From Ixodes scapularis (lineage: Eukaryota; Arthropoda; Arachnida; Ixodida; Ixodidae), in contig NW_024609835.1 of the NCBI RefSeq assembly GCF_016920785.2, positions 174,898,995-174,962,994 on the forward strand: DNA of 64,000 nt, given 5' to 3'. Of this stretch, positions 10,843 through 22,294 are shown piece after piece. Made by a program: the position numbers and the translations under genes. Every line of letters starts with the position of its first letter. The first letter of the stretch is position 1. The notes beneath the pieces were generated by a model. It did not search any database, was not told the DNA's origin, and saw only the letters and a list, made by a program, of their open reading frames with translations.

Positions 10843-12665
10843 GTCGCCTTTTTTTCCCCCAAGAGTTCGTTAGTGCGTCTTATAGACCTTTTCACCCTCC
10901 GTCGCATGGACGCTGCCATCTTGGAATTACGTGACGCGGCCGCCATTAGGTGGCTTCAGCTCGTAGCTCGGCGCTCCTCTCCGTGCCTTGACCGGAGCCG
11001 TTGTATTGGTGTTCCTCACCGCGTTTCGTCGCGTTTCTTGCCTTAATCTGAAAAGCGTCGTCTGACGCTCATATTTGCTACCTAACTGCATTTCATTATG
11101 TGCATAACTTCTGCATCTAATTATACGACATGTTTAGACTATTTTCACTGTTGGTGGGTCGGATGTATGTGAAGAGGTTAGGGGGACATTATGAATCAGT
11201 ACTGACGCAAGCAGGTGTTGGTGATTCTAGGGCAGCGCAAAGGTTCAAAGGTCAAATACTTATGAAATATATTACTAAAAATCCCGAGACTGAGGTATTG
11301 ACAGACGATGACAGCTTAGGTTTGCTCAAGAATAATCATCGTATGAAGCCACTATGTGTGCTTTCTAAATGCGTCGTTTTTTGCCTTCATAAGAAATCGA
11401 AAACAGTTGCTGTTAATTATATAAAGGATATATAAGGTAGGGGACGGATGTTGAACTTGTATTTTATTTGATGCTCGGAATAATAGGAACCTCAACAGAT
11501 ACAGGTGATTCGTTTTTTGTAATATTTCACCTCAATGCGTTAGATGCGTTCACCATTTTTGCGATTAAAACATTCGCTGGATCGGGTTATTTTTAAATTT
11601 AAAGAAACTACACCCATAGCTCGGTCACACGTCTACAATCATTCACGTGCCTTAATTATTTTCCTGCATTACCATAATTTATTGAAAGTGATTAATTTGA
11701 ACACAAAAGTTGGGACTTCCGCGGTTTGTATCGAAATTATTTGAGTGCAGTGTTGTCGATTCCGGATATGAATTTGCTTTCAGTGGCTGGTGATGTCGAA
11801 ATGTACGAAGCGCATCAGTCCAAGTAAATAAAGATTTGTCTACTTGGGTTTATGAAGCGGTGCTTGGCTTTTGCTGGAGATCACTTCTCTTACGCCATTT
11901 AAATTAATTTGGCAATTTTCATAGAAGACAATAGGCAGTTGACAGGCCAGCCACTTTTCTTATATCCTGAGCACGCTGCACGCAAAGGTGCAACAAATAG
12001 TTTATTTCACTTGGCGAGCATTGTGAAATGTCGTTAATGGATACTTGACAAGGGCCGAAAGAGGGGCCGACTTCCTCCACGGCCTAGGACGGACTATCGA
12101 AATATTTACCGAGTGCTTAATTTCTTTAAAGAAAACAAAAGGAGAGACAGTATTCTTTTTTTTTTTAGATTATCTCTTTCATCATGGGAGCTTTTTCGAG
12201 CCTGCTAAGTTTTCAAAACGTGGGTGTGCAAAGAAATACAATATTGCGCAATAAACTTGCGAGTTCATCTGTTCGTCGCGATTTTGCACATGGTTCATCC
12301 AGGATGTCGGCCTGCTCTTGCACTGTGACCGAAATTAGCGAATAACCTGACCGAAATTAACCACGAACATAACCAGATCCGTCATTAGGTGGTTGTAAAC
12401 AAAATAATACATTTTGACTCAAAACCACAACGTAGTTCTCAGAGTGGAACAGTATCACTGTTTTATTGGTTCTGCGCTACAACTAACATATTTGTTTCAT
12501 AAAATTAAGCGAAAAAGTCATAACACACTAACAAAGCCACGAGCGCGTTGAAACCGAAACCGACTACGTCTACGCCTCTTATCCATAAGACAGGTAATTA
12601 CAGAGATGATAAGGTCATTACAGAGGTACGACTTATATGCATTTTTTCTTTTATAAGAGTAGACC
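10843..12665. other. Low-copy AT-rich stretch
   Basis: No repeat boundary seen except a possible terminus TAGACCTTTTCACCC near 10883. Contains the 101-codon ORF listed at 11130-11435. Nothing else supported. Confidence 0.4.
11130..11435 (+). CDS. Short ATG-initiated ORF, 101 codons, unknown
   Basis: I do not recognise this protein. The frame opens with ATG and runs 101 codons to TAA. The middle part is mixed-composition and protein-like (YESVLTQAGVGDSRAAQRF, then KYITKNPETEVLTDDDSLG), while the C-terminal third is Cys/Val-rich and less convincing. No signal peptide, membrane segment or known motif. It could be a decayed internal fragment of a transposon-encoded protein or chance. The surrounding sequence is AT-rich, unlike the CpG islands elsewhere in the window. 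Confidence 0.18.
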   Translation: MFRLFSLLVGRMYVKRLGGHYESVLTQAGVGDSRAAQRFKGQILMKYITKNPETEVLTDDDSLGLLKNNHRMKPLCVLSKCVVFCLHKKSKTVAVNYIKDI

Positions 12666-12669
12666 TTAA

Positions 12670-13602
12670 AGGGGTGGTGTAACGATTTTATTGTTGAAAG
12701 AATGCAGTTAGTATTTCCTATGTTTTTTATCTAGGCACAAGTGACAAAAGATGTTTTACCTTGCGTGTCTTTTGTCACGCGTCACCCAGAACTGCTATTT
12801 TGCTGGGTACTTCCAGAGAAAATAACTAATTATTTGCCGATTTGCTGCCGCGTGTGGCGTTTGCGGGAACTACGGTGACACGTCTGGGGGACACGCGGAA
12901 GTCAAGAAACCGTGTCCCCCTCCTTTGCACTCGCCGTCAGCCCCGTGGCGAACCGTCTTTTGTATCGATCGCTCACCGCGTCCTTCGACGATTCTAATCC
13001 TTGAAGAAAAGATGACACTCGCGGAGGAGGCGGCCGATGGCTCTGAAGAGAGAACCTAATGGGAAACCAGGTGGTCCCCCAGAGTAGGTCACCCGAAAGA
13101 CAACGTGAGAGTTGAGCCTCGCGTTTTTACCTTCAGTTTGTTTCATGTTTTTTTTTTTTTTTTATTATTAAAAACTAGAACGCGCAAGAAAATACGGTTC
13201 TCTGCACTTCAAGAAATGCCTGGGCGTCTACTTACCCGCAAAACACTCGAAGAGTCAATCTCTGGGATCTATGGTATCATCTCAGCGTATGATGAGGCGG
13301 AATACCTGTTTAGACCTCAAAATTAAGTCTGCGCTGTGGCATTACACATTGCAAGCATGACGCTTTTCATTGCATGCCACAGCGCAGACTTTATATTTAG
13401 GTCTAATCTAAACGGATGTTTCGCCTCATCATTCGCTGAGCTGGTTCGCAGAGATTGACTCAGATCACAAAGATTGACTCTGAGTGTTTTGCGGGTAAGC
13501 AGACGCGCAGGCATTTCTTCGACTGTGTTCTTCGTTCCACAGGGGACACAACATAATTCCCGTAGTTAATTGGCGAAGTCCGAAAATCGTTGCACCCCAC
13601 CT
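12670..13602. mobile_element. TTAA-type fold-back element with nested MITE
   Basis: Left flank TTAA at 12666-12669, left end AGGGGTGGTGTAACGATTTT. The right end, reversed, reads AGGTGGGGTGCAACGATTTT, followed outward by TCAA, a one-base change from TTAA. Inverted homology continues inward (CGGGAACTACGGTGACAC against its complement near 13540-13560). An F1 MITE is inserted at 13205-13527, so this element is the older of the two. Confidence 0.6.
13205..13527. mobile_element. Tc1/mariner-type fold-back MITE (F1), copy 2
   Basis: Arms of about 150 bases: AAGAAATGCCTGGGCGTCTA on the left against GCAGACGCGCAGGCATTTCTT on the right in inverted order. The centre carries AAATTAAGTCTGCGCTGTGG and its complement. 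Matches the copy at 58553-58846 closely. Termini are slightly decayed and the TA duplication is not intact. Confidence 0.8.
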
Positions 13603-14716
13603 TCAACCGCGCAAGTTTACCAGGGGGGTTCTAATGCTCGTTCGATTCTTTGGCGAGAATAGAAAAACTGGCTCCAGTTTGCGTCTTTATTGCGTTTATA
13701 GTACACAGTGCGAGTTGATGAATGCAGTTTCGCCTCGCCGATCGTAAAAATACATAAGTGATACTTATAGAAAAAAGCTACTTATCTACCAGCTTTTTGT
13801 CAAGACAGCGGTTTATAGAATGTGCGACTTATACGAAAGGCGTGACTTATAAAGCCAAAAATACGACACTTACTATAGTTTAGAATCTGACAACATTGGG
13901 CATAAGCTGTGGTGCATATAGTATTTCCTAAAATCATTACATAAAGCAAAAAAAATTTTTTTTTTTTTTTTTTCGTTTTGCGTTGTTTGGTAACTGCTGA
14001 ATTTGCTCTGGGCACGCCCGGGATTGATTGGACTAAAAAAATAACCAAAGCTTGGTTCTATGCTTTCTCTCTAAATATGCAGTGCTTCTGGCTAAACTGT
14101 GCTTAACACTGCCGCATAAACTCATAAACTACCTCGGCGAATAGGTTTTTTAAACCCCTGTGGGATACTCTACTCTCTTAATTCTTCCTGCACGTAAGGC
14201 ATCACTCCCACGTCCCATCCAGGGATCGCGGCACGAACGAGCCCTCTCATCTTTCGAACGCTTTTCATGTACAGCCTCGAAGAAGATCGCGAAGACTTGT
14301 AAACTTGGCAGTAGCGATATACGACTTGAGAGGCGGGGATGGCAGGCATCAGCCCTTTTAGAGGTGTTATGTCTTACTACGCAAAAAGTTATCTGCAGAG
14401 AATCCGTCTGGATGACCGATTCCACATAGGAGCAGGGAAGAGAAGCGTGGCTGGTACCCCGACGCTGGGGCATGCATACGCCGGGGTCAGCGGGTTAAGT
14501 GGCTCTAAACGGCTGTCAGGGCGCCTTCAAGGCCGAGCTTCTTTACGGCCCCTTTGGGAAAGGTGCCGGCGCTGCTCGTCTATTACCCACGCCTGTTCTC
14601 TCTCCCCGATGTGTGTTATGTGTGTTAGCCGTTTTAGTTGGTCTACTTCACCTTGGGCTATACCCAACGGGTTGTGCCAATTATAGGGGTTGAAGAAGCC
14701 AAAGCCGACTGTACTC
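13603..14716. other. Unassigned stretch
   Basis: AT-rich to about 14140, then mixed composition. A T run occurs at about 13957-13972. Overlapping frames on both strands around 14150-14740 lack introns, domains or codon asymmetry I can point to. Nothing supported as a gene. Confidence 0.4.
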
Positions 14717-14895
14717 GGTCTCGCCCTACGATGGACCACATTAGGTCACGTGATATGTTCGCACGGCTGGATTGGCTTCGATGGCTGGTAACGTTTACTA
14801 CGGTTCATTGTCAAGTGAAACGGAGTATGCCATACCTAAATCACGCAGCCGTGCCGTATAAATGTGCGGTTGAGGTTTACGTCGGTTTACGGTAG
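14717..14895 (+). repeat. Dispersed module with conserved frame (DWLxWLV module), copy 1
   Basis: Forward strand contains CCCTACGATGGACCA, GGTCACGTGATATG and GGCTGGATTGGCTTCGATGG. Translated in one frame it gives RLDWLRWLVTFTTVHCQVKR. The reverse strand of 34690-34950 has the same blocks in the same order and gives GLDWLGWLVASELVHRKLKR. The matching frame suggests either a coding origin or recent common ancestry. I do not know the family. No start codon or splice site is assigned. Confidence 0.45.
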
Positions 14896-15880
14896 CCACA
14901 AGTCATTATAATCGTGAACATGTGGAAGGTTTTCAATCCTGAATTACTATTAAATGATTAAACTGACATTCCGGTTAAGAGTCATACTCAACTAGCCAAA
15001 TGAATCCTCTAGACGATCTAGAGCGTAGACATCCAACACTACTGCAGAGCACCCTCACTATTCATTGTAGAAACATTCGCACAACGAGTCTGCACTTCCC
15101 ATCCCTGAGGACCGTGACCTGTTCGCTAATCGGTTGGTTTGAGGAAGCAGAGAGGTCGATGTCCACAACCCTCTCGGTGTAGGTAATTTCATGCCCGCTT
15201 CATTGCATGGCTGCATTTATCTGGTTCCTCGAGGAAGCGGGGAGTGGCGGTCGGTGTCCTCCAACCCCGGTCGGATGACGGTTAGTCTAACCCTGCAATT
15301 ATGACAGCGAAGACTCGCTAAACGACAAAAAGAATCTCAAAGCTTTGTCATGCTACCATTGATTTACAGGAAACTCGAGCAAGGATAAAGTCCCTTATTT
15401 CATGCAGCGGGCTGTATAAAGGCAAACAAATTAGCCTTATAGTGCGTCGGTCTGCATCCCGGCGAGCATATTGAGTTGACTCAAATTCATGACGAGGTTT
15501 AATTAAGGTATTTGTTTCCGTAAGTATACGGCTTAAGAGAAATCTTTTCATAGCGATAAAGATACGACTGTCGTATCCCAAGGTGATTGATGAGTAACCT
15601 CCTCCGTTTGGACACGTCTCCAAAAGAGGGGAACTTGGTCGCGCCGCGCGCATTCCATGTTACCTCGACTGGGTGTCGCCCACTGTCGCTGTTCGTCACC
15701 GAGTCTATAGGTGTCCGGGGAACCCGGCGGAATGCCCCGGCGGGGGAAGGTCTGCTGTACTCTGTTCACGCCTAACCTGACAGTGCAGTGGAGGCTACGG
15801 TGCTCGATGGACCAGAAACACTACAATCTTTCACCACGTGATCGCGCCCTCGTCCATATACGCACACGCAGAGAGCAGGG
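14896..15880. other. Mixed-composition unassigned stretch
   Basis: I checked this for rRNA-like conserved blocks because of its even composition and found none. Overlapping short frames on both strands, none persuasive. Confidence 0.4.
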
Positions 15881-15884
15881 TTAG

Positions 15885-16260
15885 GTGATGAAATGGAGGC
15901 GGTTGATTGCCGCGGCGAGCGCGTAGCTCCGAAGCACTATCAGCTTAGAAATGAACGGAGTACAGTCCCGGGCGTCGACGCTGCCCCGGTTGCCCCCCGA
16001 GGTCCGCCCCGGCGCAAACAAAGAACCGCGGCGGGGATTTATCGCGCCGGCCGGAAACCGGCGCCGCGCTTCATTTGACGCCGCTAATGAGCTGCCCCGA
16101 GGCAACGGAGGCGACGCCGGATCCCGCCCTCGGCAACGTCGCTCCCTCCGGTCGCCGAAGAACTCGCCCGCCGAAGCCTCTCGGTTGTCCGTTGGACAGG
16201 TTCTGCATGGCTCGATGAGAAGAGTTGCACGGTATAGTGCGACAGGGCTGTGGTTGCCGT
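15885..16260. promoter_or_regulatory. CpG island
   Basis: GC-rich with very frequent CpG, for example GCCGCGGCGAGCGCG and CGCGCCGGCCGGAAACCGGC. In arthropods with generally CpG-depleted DNA such islands often mark promoters, but I cannot place a transcription start or an exon. The remnant at 16370-16425 follows. Confidence 0.35.
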
Positions 16261-16369
16261 TGGAAGTGTGTTGTGTGTATGTTTAGCCAGCGGGTAGTCA
16301 GCCGCAGTGGACGTCTGATGTCTCCGTCGCAGACGAAAAACTTCTACAGAGCAATACCGCGGCTCGTCT

Positions 16370-16425
16370 CGGGTCTTTAACGTGCGTCACGAAGTAGTGA
16401 TAACACGAACACACGCCGGAACGCT
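16370..16425 (-). repeat. SINE 3'-end fragment
   Basis: Reads CGGGTCTTTAACGTGCGTCA and GTAGTGATAACACGA, matching the low-coordinate end of the reverse-strand SINE at 22111-22292. The tRNA-like head is absent. Confidence 0.5.
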
Positions 16426-16429
16426 TGGG

Positions 16430-17090
16430 GTAAGCAAATCTGGGAGCCGTCTGAAGGCTAGCAAGTGAATCACTGACGCGTGTTTACCCATGCCTTACCC
16501 GCCCTTGCCCCCCCCCCCCCCCCCCACCACTCCCCTCCCTTCCTCCTCTCTCTCTCCCGGTGAAATAGGTGATGAGGCGTCCATGAAAACGCATCAAAGC
16601 GCCGAAATTGGCCTGTTGCTTTTCCGAAGGCGCGATCGGGATCGATAGGGACTGAATTTGAAGTCCCTGGGTGGTTGCAGTGGCACGGTTTGAGAGGATG
16701 ATTCGGTTGACTCTTCCCCCCCCCCCCCCCCCCTTCCCCTGCTATGTAAAAAGCATTACAACACATTACCAAGCCTGAGCCTTGAGAATGCTTCTTTTCG
16801 AGATTGTCTGAGAGGACACTGACGGGTTCCATGTCGGGCAAGCCGACCCTGGCTCGGTCTACTCGGGTGAAGCTTTCTAGCCGAATAGGATGTCAGCTCG
16901 ATATCTTTTGTTTCATGTATGCGTAGGAATCACTGCCAGATCGCACCGTCGCGTCGACTCAATTGACGGTGCCAGAAGAAAAGCGCAGATCGACGAATTG
17001 TTTCGCCCCTTCTTCCACGTCCATTTCGGCTATGACTTTTCAATATCATCGAGAGAACACAGCCAACGCAGCCTGCTCCTCTCAGTGGAA
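16430..17090. other. Unassigned stretch with two 18-base C runs
   Basis: C runs at 16508-16525 and 16716-16733. No exon or repeat boundary recognised. Confidence 0.5.
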
Positions 17091-17094
17091 GAAC

Positions 17095-17165
17095 ACAACA
17101 TGAATGGATGTCTGCTCGTTATGTTTTTATTTTCCTAGTCACTCATGGACATCACAGCGCTGATC
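17095..17165. repeat. Fragment of repeat F3
   Basis: Shares TCTGCTCGTTATGTTTTTAT and TAGTCACTCATGG with the internal part of the copy at 23658-23880. Confidence 0.5.
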
Positions 17166-17169
17166 TGAA

Positions 17170-18128
17170 AACTAAGACCAAAACATCGCGTGTGACTTTT
17201 GGTTTAATGCATAGCACGTGAAAATTTACGCGCTACCTTGACAAAAAGAAAATGAACAGAATTGCCTGTCTGAATGCTTTCCTTACAAAAATAGGTATGA
17301 ACGTATAATGTCCGTACCAGTGCCATTCTATTACCCCTATATCCATGCTATGAATTCCTGTAGATAGGTCATGAACCATTCATGGACCGCTGGTTTGCCA
17401 TGGAACAGACATAACAATGATATATGTCCCGATACAAAAAAGTTTATTTTTCCTTCCTATTGCCATGTTATGGCCCGGATGAATATATGGACATTTTAGT
17501 GCCTATGGTATAAGCTATAGATTGGTAGATTAATGAAGTCATGCCGGGTGGATGTTTTCGTTAGGTGTAGGGAGGTGCCCGAGTTAAACTGTCGTTGATT
17601 AAGCGCCGAAAACCAATATGCTACATTGATGTCTAGACTCTAGAGACATGTCTAACTTCAGAGCATATTCTATGTGGATTGGTGGAAATGTTCAATATAT
17701 ACTGAAATAATTCTTACCTGTTGTTATCTTTTTCTGTTATCTGTTACCTTATTCTAAGTACGATAACAGCGCCACCCTTTAGCGACAAGTTAAAAAATTA
17801 AAGTTGCTTTGTAATGCTAATGCTAGAGTCACTTAAAGTCTCTTGATAAGAGCTTCCTACAAGTAGCGACAATCTTTGAAGTGCCGACTGCGTGACAGTG
17901 CAGGCTTTAGGAAGCGAATGGCGACACACAGCAGGAATGAACTGAATGCCGCCATTTTGTTCCAGCGGATGTGCTTTGTTTTTGTATTGGTTGTCGTTAC
18001 TTGTAAAAGGAATACCAAGGGACTTTAGAGTTACTGAATCTTCCCATAGTACCGAAATTCCCAGGCTCGAGGTGCCAAGATGGTGCCTCAATTTTTTAAA
18101 AGCGCAGCTCTTAGGGGCCCGTTTCCGG
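17170..18128. other. AT-rich unassigned stretch
   Basis: No coding or repeat boundary recognised. Confidence 0.4.
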
Positions 18129-18187
18129 CTTGAGCGGCGTCGGCGTCGCCGTCGCCGTCGCTGTCGCCGTCGCCGTCGGCGTGACCG
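18129..18187. repeat. (GTCGCC)n hexamer tandem
   Basis: About nine imperfect hexamer copies (GTCGCC, GTCGGC, GTCGCT). It lies directly beside the palindromic satellite. Confidence 0.85.
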
Positions 18188-18204
18188 CGCGGTGCATTAT
18201 GGGT

Positions 18205-18950
18205 AAATTTCCCCGCTAAATCTAGCGGAACAATTTCCCCGCTAGATTTAGCGGAAAAATTTCCCCGCTAAATCCAGCGTAAAATTTTTCCCCGCTAGAT
18301 TTAGCGGAAAAATTCCCCGCTAAATCTAGCGGAAAAATTTCCCCGCTAAATCTAGCGGGAAAAATTCCCCGCTAAATCTAGCGGAAAAATTTCCCCGCTA
18401 AAACTAGCGGAAAATATTCCCTGCTAAATCTAGCGGAAAAATTTCCTCGCTAGATTTAGAGGAAAAATTTCCCCGCTAAATCTAGCGAAAAAAGTTTCCC
18501 CGCTAGATTTAGCGAAAAAAATTCCCCGCTAAATCTAGCGGAAAAATTTCCCCGCTAAATCTAGTGGAACATATTCCCCGCTAAATCTAGCGGAAAAATT
18601 TCCCCGCTATATTTAGCGGAAAAATTTCCCCGCTAAATCTAGCAAAAAAATTTTCCCCGCTAGATTTAGCGGAAAAAATTATCCGCTAAATCTAGCCGAA
18701 AAATTTTCCCGCTAAATCTAGCAAAAAAATTTTCCTCCTAAATCTATCGGAAAAATTTCTCGAAAAATTCCTGCGCTAAATCTAGCGGGAAAAATGACCC
18801 GCTAAATCTAGCGGAAAAATTTACCCGCTAAATCTAGCGGAAAAATTTCCCCGCTAGATTTAGCGGAAAAAATTCCCCGCTGTCTAGCGGAAAATTTCCC
18901 CGCTAAATCTAGCGGAAAAAATTCCCCGCTAAATCTAGCGGAAAAATATT
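18205..18950. repeat. Palindromic-unit satellite, about 29 units of 25-26 bp
   Basis: Each unit is a near-palindrome CCGCTAAATCTAGCGG plus an A/T spacer close to AAAAATTTCC. The central dinucleotide asymmetry lets orientation be read. Most units are AAATCT, while others (for example 18238, 18290, 18500 and 18850) carry AGATTT, the reverse orientation. Units near 18650-18760 are the most diverged. No spacer variability of the kind seen in CRISPR arrays. Not coding. Confidence 0.92.
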
Positions 18951-19539
18951 TCTGGGGTGTCATGTGACCCCCCAAGGTCACATGACCCCCCCCCCCCCCC
19001 CCCCGTCCCGAGAACAGGTAACCGTCAGTACCCTTCCCTCCTCCTCCTCAAGAGCTGCGCTCCAATTCGGTGTTACAGGGAGTTGTAAACGGCTTTCATT
19101 TTTCTTTACGTTGGTCACCATGAACTTTTACAAAGCATGTTTTTGCGTAAAAACAAACGAAAAAAAAAGAAGTTTTTTTTTGTGGGAACTTTTATTGGAG
19201 GTAAGTAAAAAAATAACCAGCGCGTGATGTTTTCTAAAATATTTAGTTTACAAAGTTTTGCAACACAATTAATATTGTTTTTATACAACAATGTCTCACC
19301 GGTGGTCTCAGGTAGCACGTCTGGACCTGGGCGCGTCCTAACTTTGGTAGTAATTCGCGGCGCGTCCGCTTGGGAGTCGGGGGCTGGCATTCCTGAAACC
19401 TCTTCCACTGTATATGTTTCGGTGCCAAAATGGCCGATTATGGCCAAAATAGAAAGGTCGCAGCGGACGCTATCAAATGCGATACTCCCGAACCAATACA
19501 AGCAGCCGTGCAGTTCCCCGAGTGGTCGCTGCGGGAAAA
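18951..19539. other. Unassigned stretch
   Basis: Opens with an inverted pair (CATGTGACC ... GGTCACATG) and a 19-base C run at 18986-19004. The rest shows no recognised structure. Confidence 0.4.
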
Positions 19540-19683
19540 ATGGCGGCGGTGCGATCGTTATTAGTTCGGTTCTTGACTACGGATCGGTGCCAATTTTTCA
19601 GAGCAGGCTCTATGGCAGTTTCCCAACCAAGTTCTAGTAACATTGGTCTCTGCGGGCCCGTAACTATACTCCCTGCAGACTAA
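19540..19683 (+). CDS. Weak candidate first exon or short ORF, 47 codons
   Basis: The ATG lies in AAAAATGGCGGCGG, which matches the YY1-type AAnATGGCGGC element often found at animal start codons. It encodes MAAVRSLLVRFLTTDRC and continues to a TAG. The first 17 residues are Arg/Leu-rich without acidic residues until Asp15 and could form an amphipathic targeting peptide. The second half runs into the degenerate repeat that begins near 19650, which argues against a full coding exon. No splice donor is evident. No homologue recognised. Confidence 0.15.
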   Translation: MAAVRSLLVRFLTTDRCQFFRAGSMAVSQPSSSNIGLCGPVTILPAD

Positions 19684-19830
19684 GGGGCTTCCCTGCGGAC
19701 CCCGTAGGGACTCCCTTTAGACCTTGTATAGGTTCTCTGCGGGCACCCCATAGACGTTATATGAATCGTGTGTAGACACCCTATAGAGTCCGTATGGACT
19801 CTATAGGGTGTCTTAGTACAGGTAGGGTAC
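19650..19830. repeat. Degenerate tandem with strong hairpin
   Basis: Loose repeats of a GTAGGGACTCC / CTCTGCGGGC pattern. At 19775-19812 there is a perfect hairpin: 17-base arms GACACCCTATAGAGTCC and complement around a GTAT loop. Confidence 0.6.
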
Positions 19831-19834
19831 AGGG

Positions 19835-20425
19835 TGACTTACATCGTCACTAGAATAGGACGTCCATAAAACGTCTGTTGGCCAATATTTTTAGGGCGGC
19901 CATAGGATGGCCTTAGGAATGCAAGAGTAGTTCTGGCCTGCCCATAGATGCTTTATTTTCCTCCTAATGACGCTGCTCTGTAGAACGGCCTCAGAGTGTC
20001 CATACATACTTCTGCCTTAAATGGCATCTAGTTCTCTCCCCGCTGTTGAGGGCAATTTGTCTAGGGTAGCACGATTAACAAATGGAATTTTTTAAATTTT
20101 TTTTAACCAGATCTTGCCATAATTAAAAAAAAAAAACTCCACTAAATTAAAAGAAACAAAAAGCGGGCTTACAGGTGATTCTATTTCGAAAACACTATTA
20201 AACAGCCCTACGTCTTTGTATTCGCGAAATGTGGATTATTATTTGCGTAATCTTAGTTTAAACATCTGCAGATACCAAAACCGAAACTTCGGTTACGAGA
20301 GGCAACATTGGTCTTGTGTCGTCAGAGTCATGTCCATTTCACGTCGAAGCACGTGGTCCGAAAGGTAACGTAACCCTCTATGCGACGGCGGGCGAACGTA
20401 GAGCAAAGCGCAAGTGTCGTCTGCT
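19835..20425. other. AT-rich unassigned stretch
   Basis: No supported feature. Confidence 0.4.
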
Positions 20426-20429
20426 CCTT

Positions 20430-21180
20430 AATTTTCGCCAATATACCGGGTGAAACAAGGAGACGGTAGGCTCTTTAAATCGACCGGAAAATTCGGTTTC
20501 TTAACCTATCGCGCTACGACTTTGTGCAGCGTTGCCCACAGATGGTGCATTTTTTTCGTAAAATTTGCGAAGAGCGAACTTACCTGAGGAAAAAGTAAAG
20601 AAAGAAAAAGGCTTAGCTCCTATGGAAACGCAGCGACGCCACCGGTCTGCAATCAACACGGCGCCGTTTCGCACGGTAGACAAGAGATGGCGCAAGCGGT
20701 CGCGACGCCAACTGCCGCCAACGAGCGAGCAGACGACGCCGAGAACCGGCGTTTTTAGCGGACAAGGAACTGCAGTTGCTTGTTGTTACCGCGCCTGTTT
20801 TTGTTTCTGCAACTGTCGCCGTTTGCGGAACGCGCGCCGCTTTTGATTCGAAAAGATCGTCTGCTAAAAACGCTGGCTCTCGGCGCCGTATGCTCATTCG
20901 TTGGCGGCGTTCGTTGCGCCATCTCTTGTCTACCGTGCAAAACGGCGCCGTGTCGATTGCAGACCGGTGGCGTCGCTGCGTTTCCATAGGAGCTAAGCCT
21001 TTTTCCTTCTTTACTTTTTCCTCAGGTAAGTTCGCTCTTTGCAAATTTTACAAAAAAAATGCACCATCTGTGGGCGACGCTGCACAAAGTCGTAGAGCGA
21101 TAGGTTTAGAAACCGAATTTTCCGGTCGATTTAAAGAGCCTACCGTCTCCTTGTTTCACCCGGTAGTTTGCGACAATATT
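20430..21180. mobile_element. Long fold-back element, about 750 bp, near-identical arms
   Basis: Arms of about 310 bases, roughly 96 percent identical by eye over the outer 260, separated by about 90 bases. The ends read ACCGGGTGAAACAAGG on both strands. Frames of more than 100 codons exist on both strands because of the symmetry. The high arm identity implies a recent origin or gene conversion between arms. No target duplication found and no transposase; class unknown. Confidence 0.8.
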
Positions 21181-21184
21181 CAAT

Positions 21185-22110
21185 GATGTCTGCACCACTG
21201 CGGTTTCAGCTGGCGCTTCTTTAAAAAAAAAAAAAAAAGTTTTCTCAAACGCAGATTTTGGAAGCATTTGTAGAAGCTGAGGAATACTAAACACCACATG
21301 TATATGCAGCAGTGTACCACAGCCAATTTCAGAAGAAACAAATGAACTGTAGCAGAGTCAACAGCGTAGTACATTCGCTTGTCTTCACGAGAACGTTGAT
21401 GCAATAGAGCTTAGTCACAACAGTCATCGCATAGCCCACGAAGCTATGCTGTGTGAGGTGACGTGTCGAATTACCTTTCCCCCTACACGGTGCACAATCA
21501 TGTGTCTTGTGTCACCGAAAGTTTGGCGACAGCAAAGCTTTCGGCTGGAAAGGACCATCCACATTATGTGTTTACAGCGAGAAGAAAGTCGTTATTGATA
21601 CATCGTAAGCTCGTGACACGAGGAGAACTTGTTTGCCAATGAAGCCGGCTGTGCGCGGCCGCGCACTTGCGTGTTTTCAGCACCGATGAAAGCTGTGTAC
21701 CCCACTCCTATTTTGTTTTATGCGAAAAAATGACCCGGAATATAGCTCAACCTGCGCATCCCCAGTTGGCGGGCTGGAATCTTGACGAAGGCGCCCGCAA
21801 TTTGACGCGGGCTTATTGCCGCGATGACGCTGTGTATCCAAGGTCTTTGTTACACGTCACAAGATCCCCAAATGGTTTAAATCAATCATCCGCTTGGGCG
21901 TGCCAGATTCCCTTCGTAGGTCTGGCACATTAAAACCTCCAAGTTCAGATTTTTTTCCCCGAAAATAACTGAGTCATCGCACCTTGTTTCTAAAAAGTCA
22001 AATTGGACGTTTGAGTGATTTATACAGCGTAAGGTTGGTCTGCCAGTAGGGGCGACACTGGTTTACACTGTAGATGAGCAATTTAGCCAGTGCAGTACAA
22101 CCGCTAGCCT
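21185..22110. other. Unassigned stretch
   Basis: No supported exon, RNA gene or repeat boundary. Confidence 0.4.
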
Positions 22111-22292
22111 GGGGTCTTTAACGTACACCACGCAGTAGTGATACACGACCGCGCGCCGGTACGATGCTCATCCAGATCGAAACGGGCAGGGGTGGGGCTC
22201 GAACCCAGGATCCCTGGGTTCTGCAGCGCGAGCTTTCGCTCCACGCGCATCGAGCTGGGTGTGCGCTTCAGCCCAGTCGGCCACCGATCCCC
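22111..22292 (-). repeat. tRNA-derived SINE (Ruka-like), copy 1
   Basis: On the reverse strand: GATCGGTGGCCGACTGGGCT (A box around TGGCCGACTGG), then GTGGAGCGAAAGCTCGCGCT, then GGGTTCGAGCCCC (B box), then a body ending GTACGTTAAAGACCCC. The same order occurs at 37183-37352 and in part at 62270-62375. The resemblance to the tick SINE Ruka is from memory of the family's character, not an alignment. Internal promoter boxes imply RNA polymerase III transcription. Confidence 0.75.
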
Positions 22293-22294
22293 TC

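Noticed and set aside
14150..15780. Possible rRNA or ITS segment
   Set aside because: No conserved rRNA blocks recognised; part of it is shared with a protein-like dispersed module at 34.7 kb.
18205..18950. Possible CRISPR-like array of short palindromic repeats
   Set aside because: Spacers are constant A/T-rich linkers, not unique sequences, and the context is eukaryotic.
20565..21186. Paired frames of 93-143 codons
   Set aside because: Mirror translations produced by the long inverted repeat.
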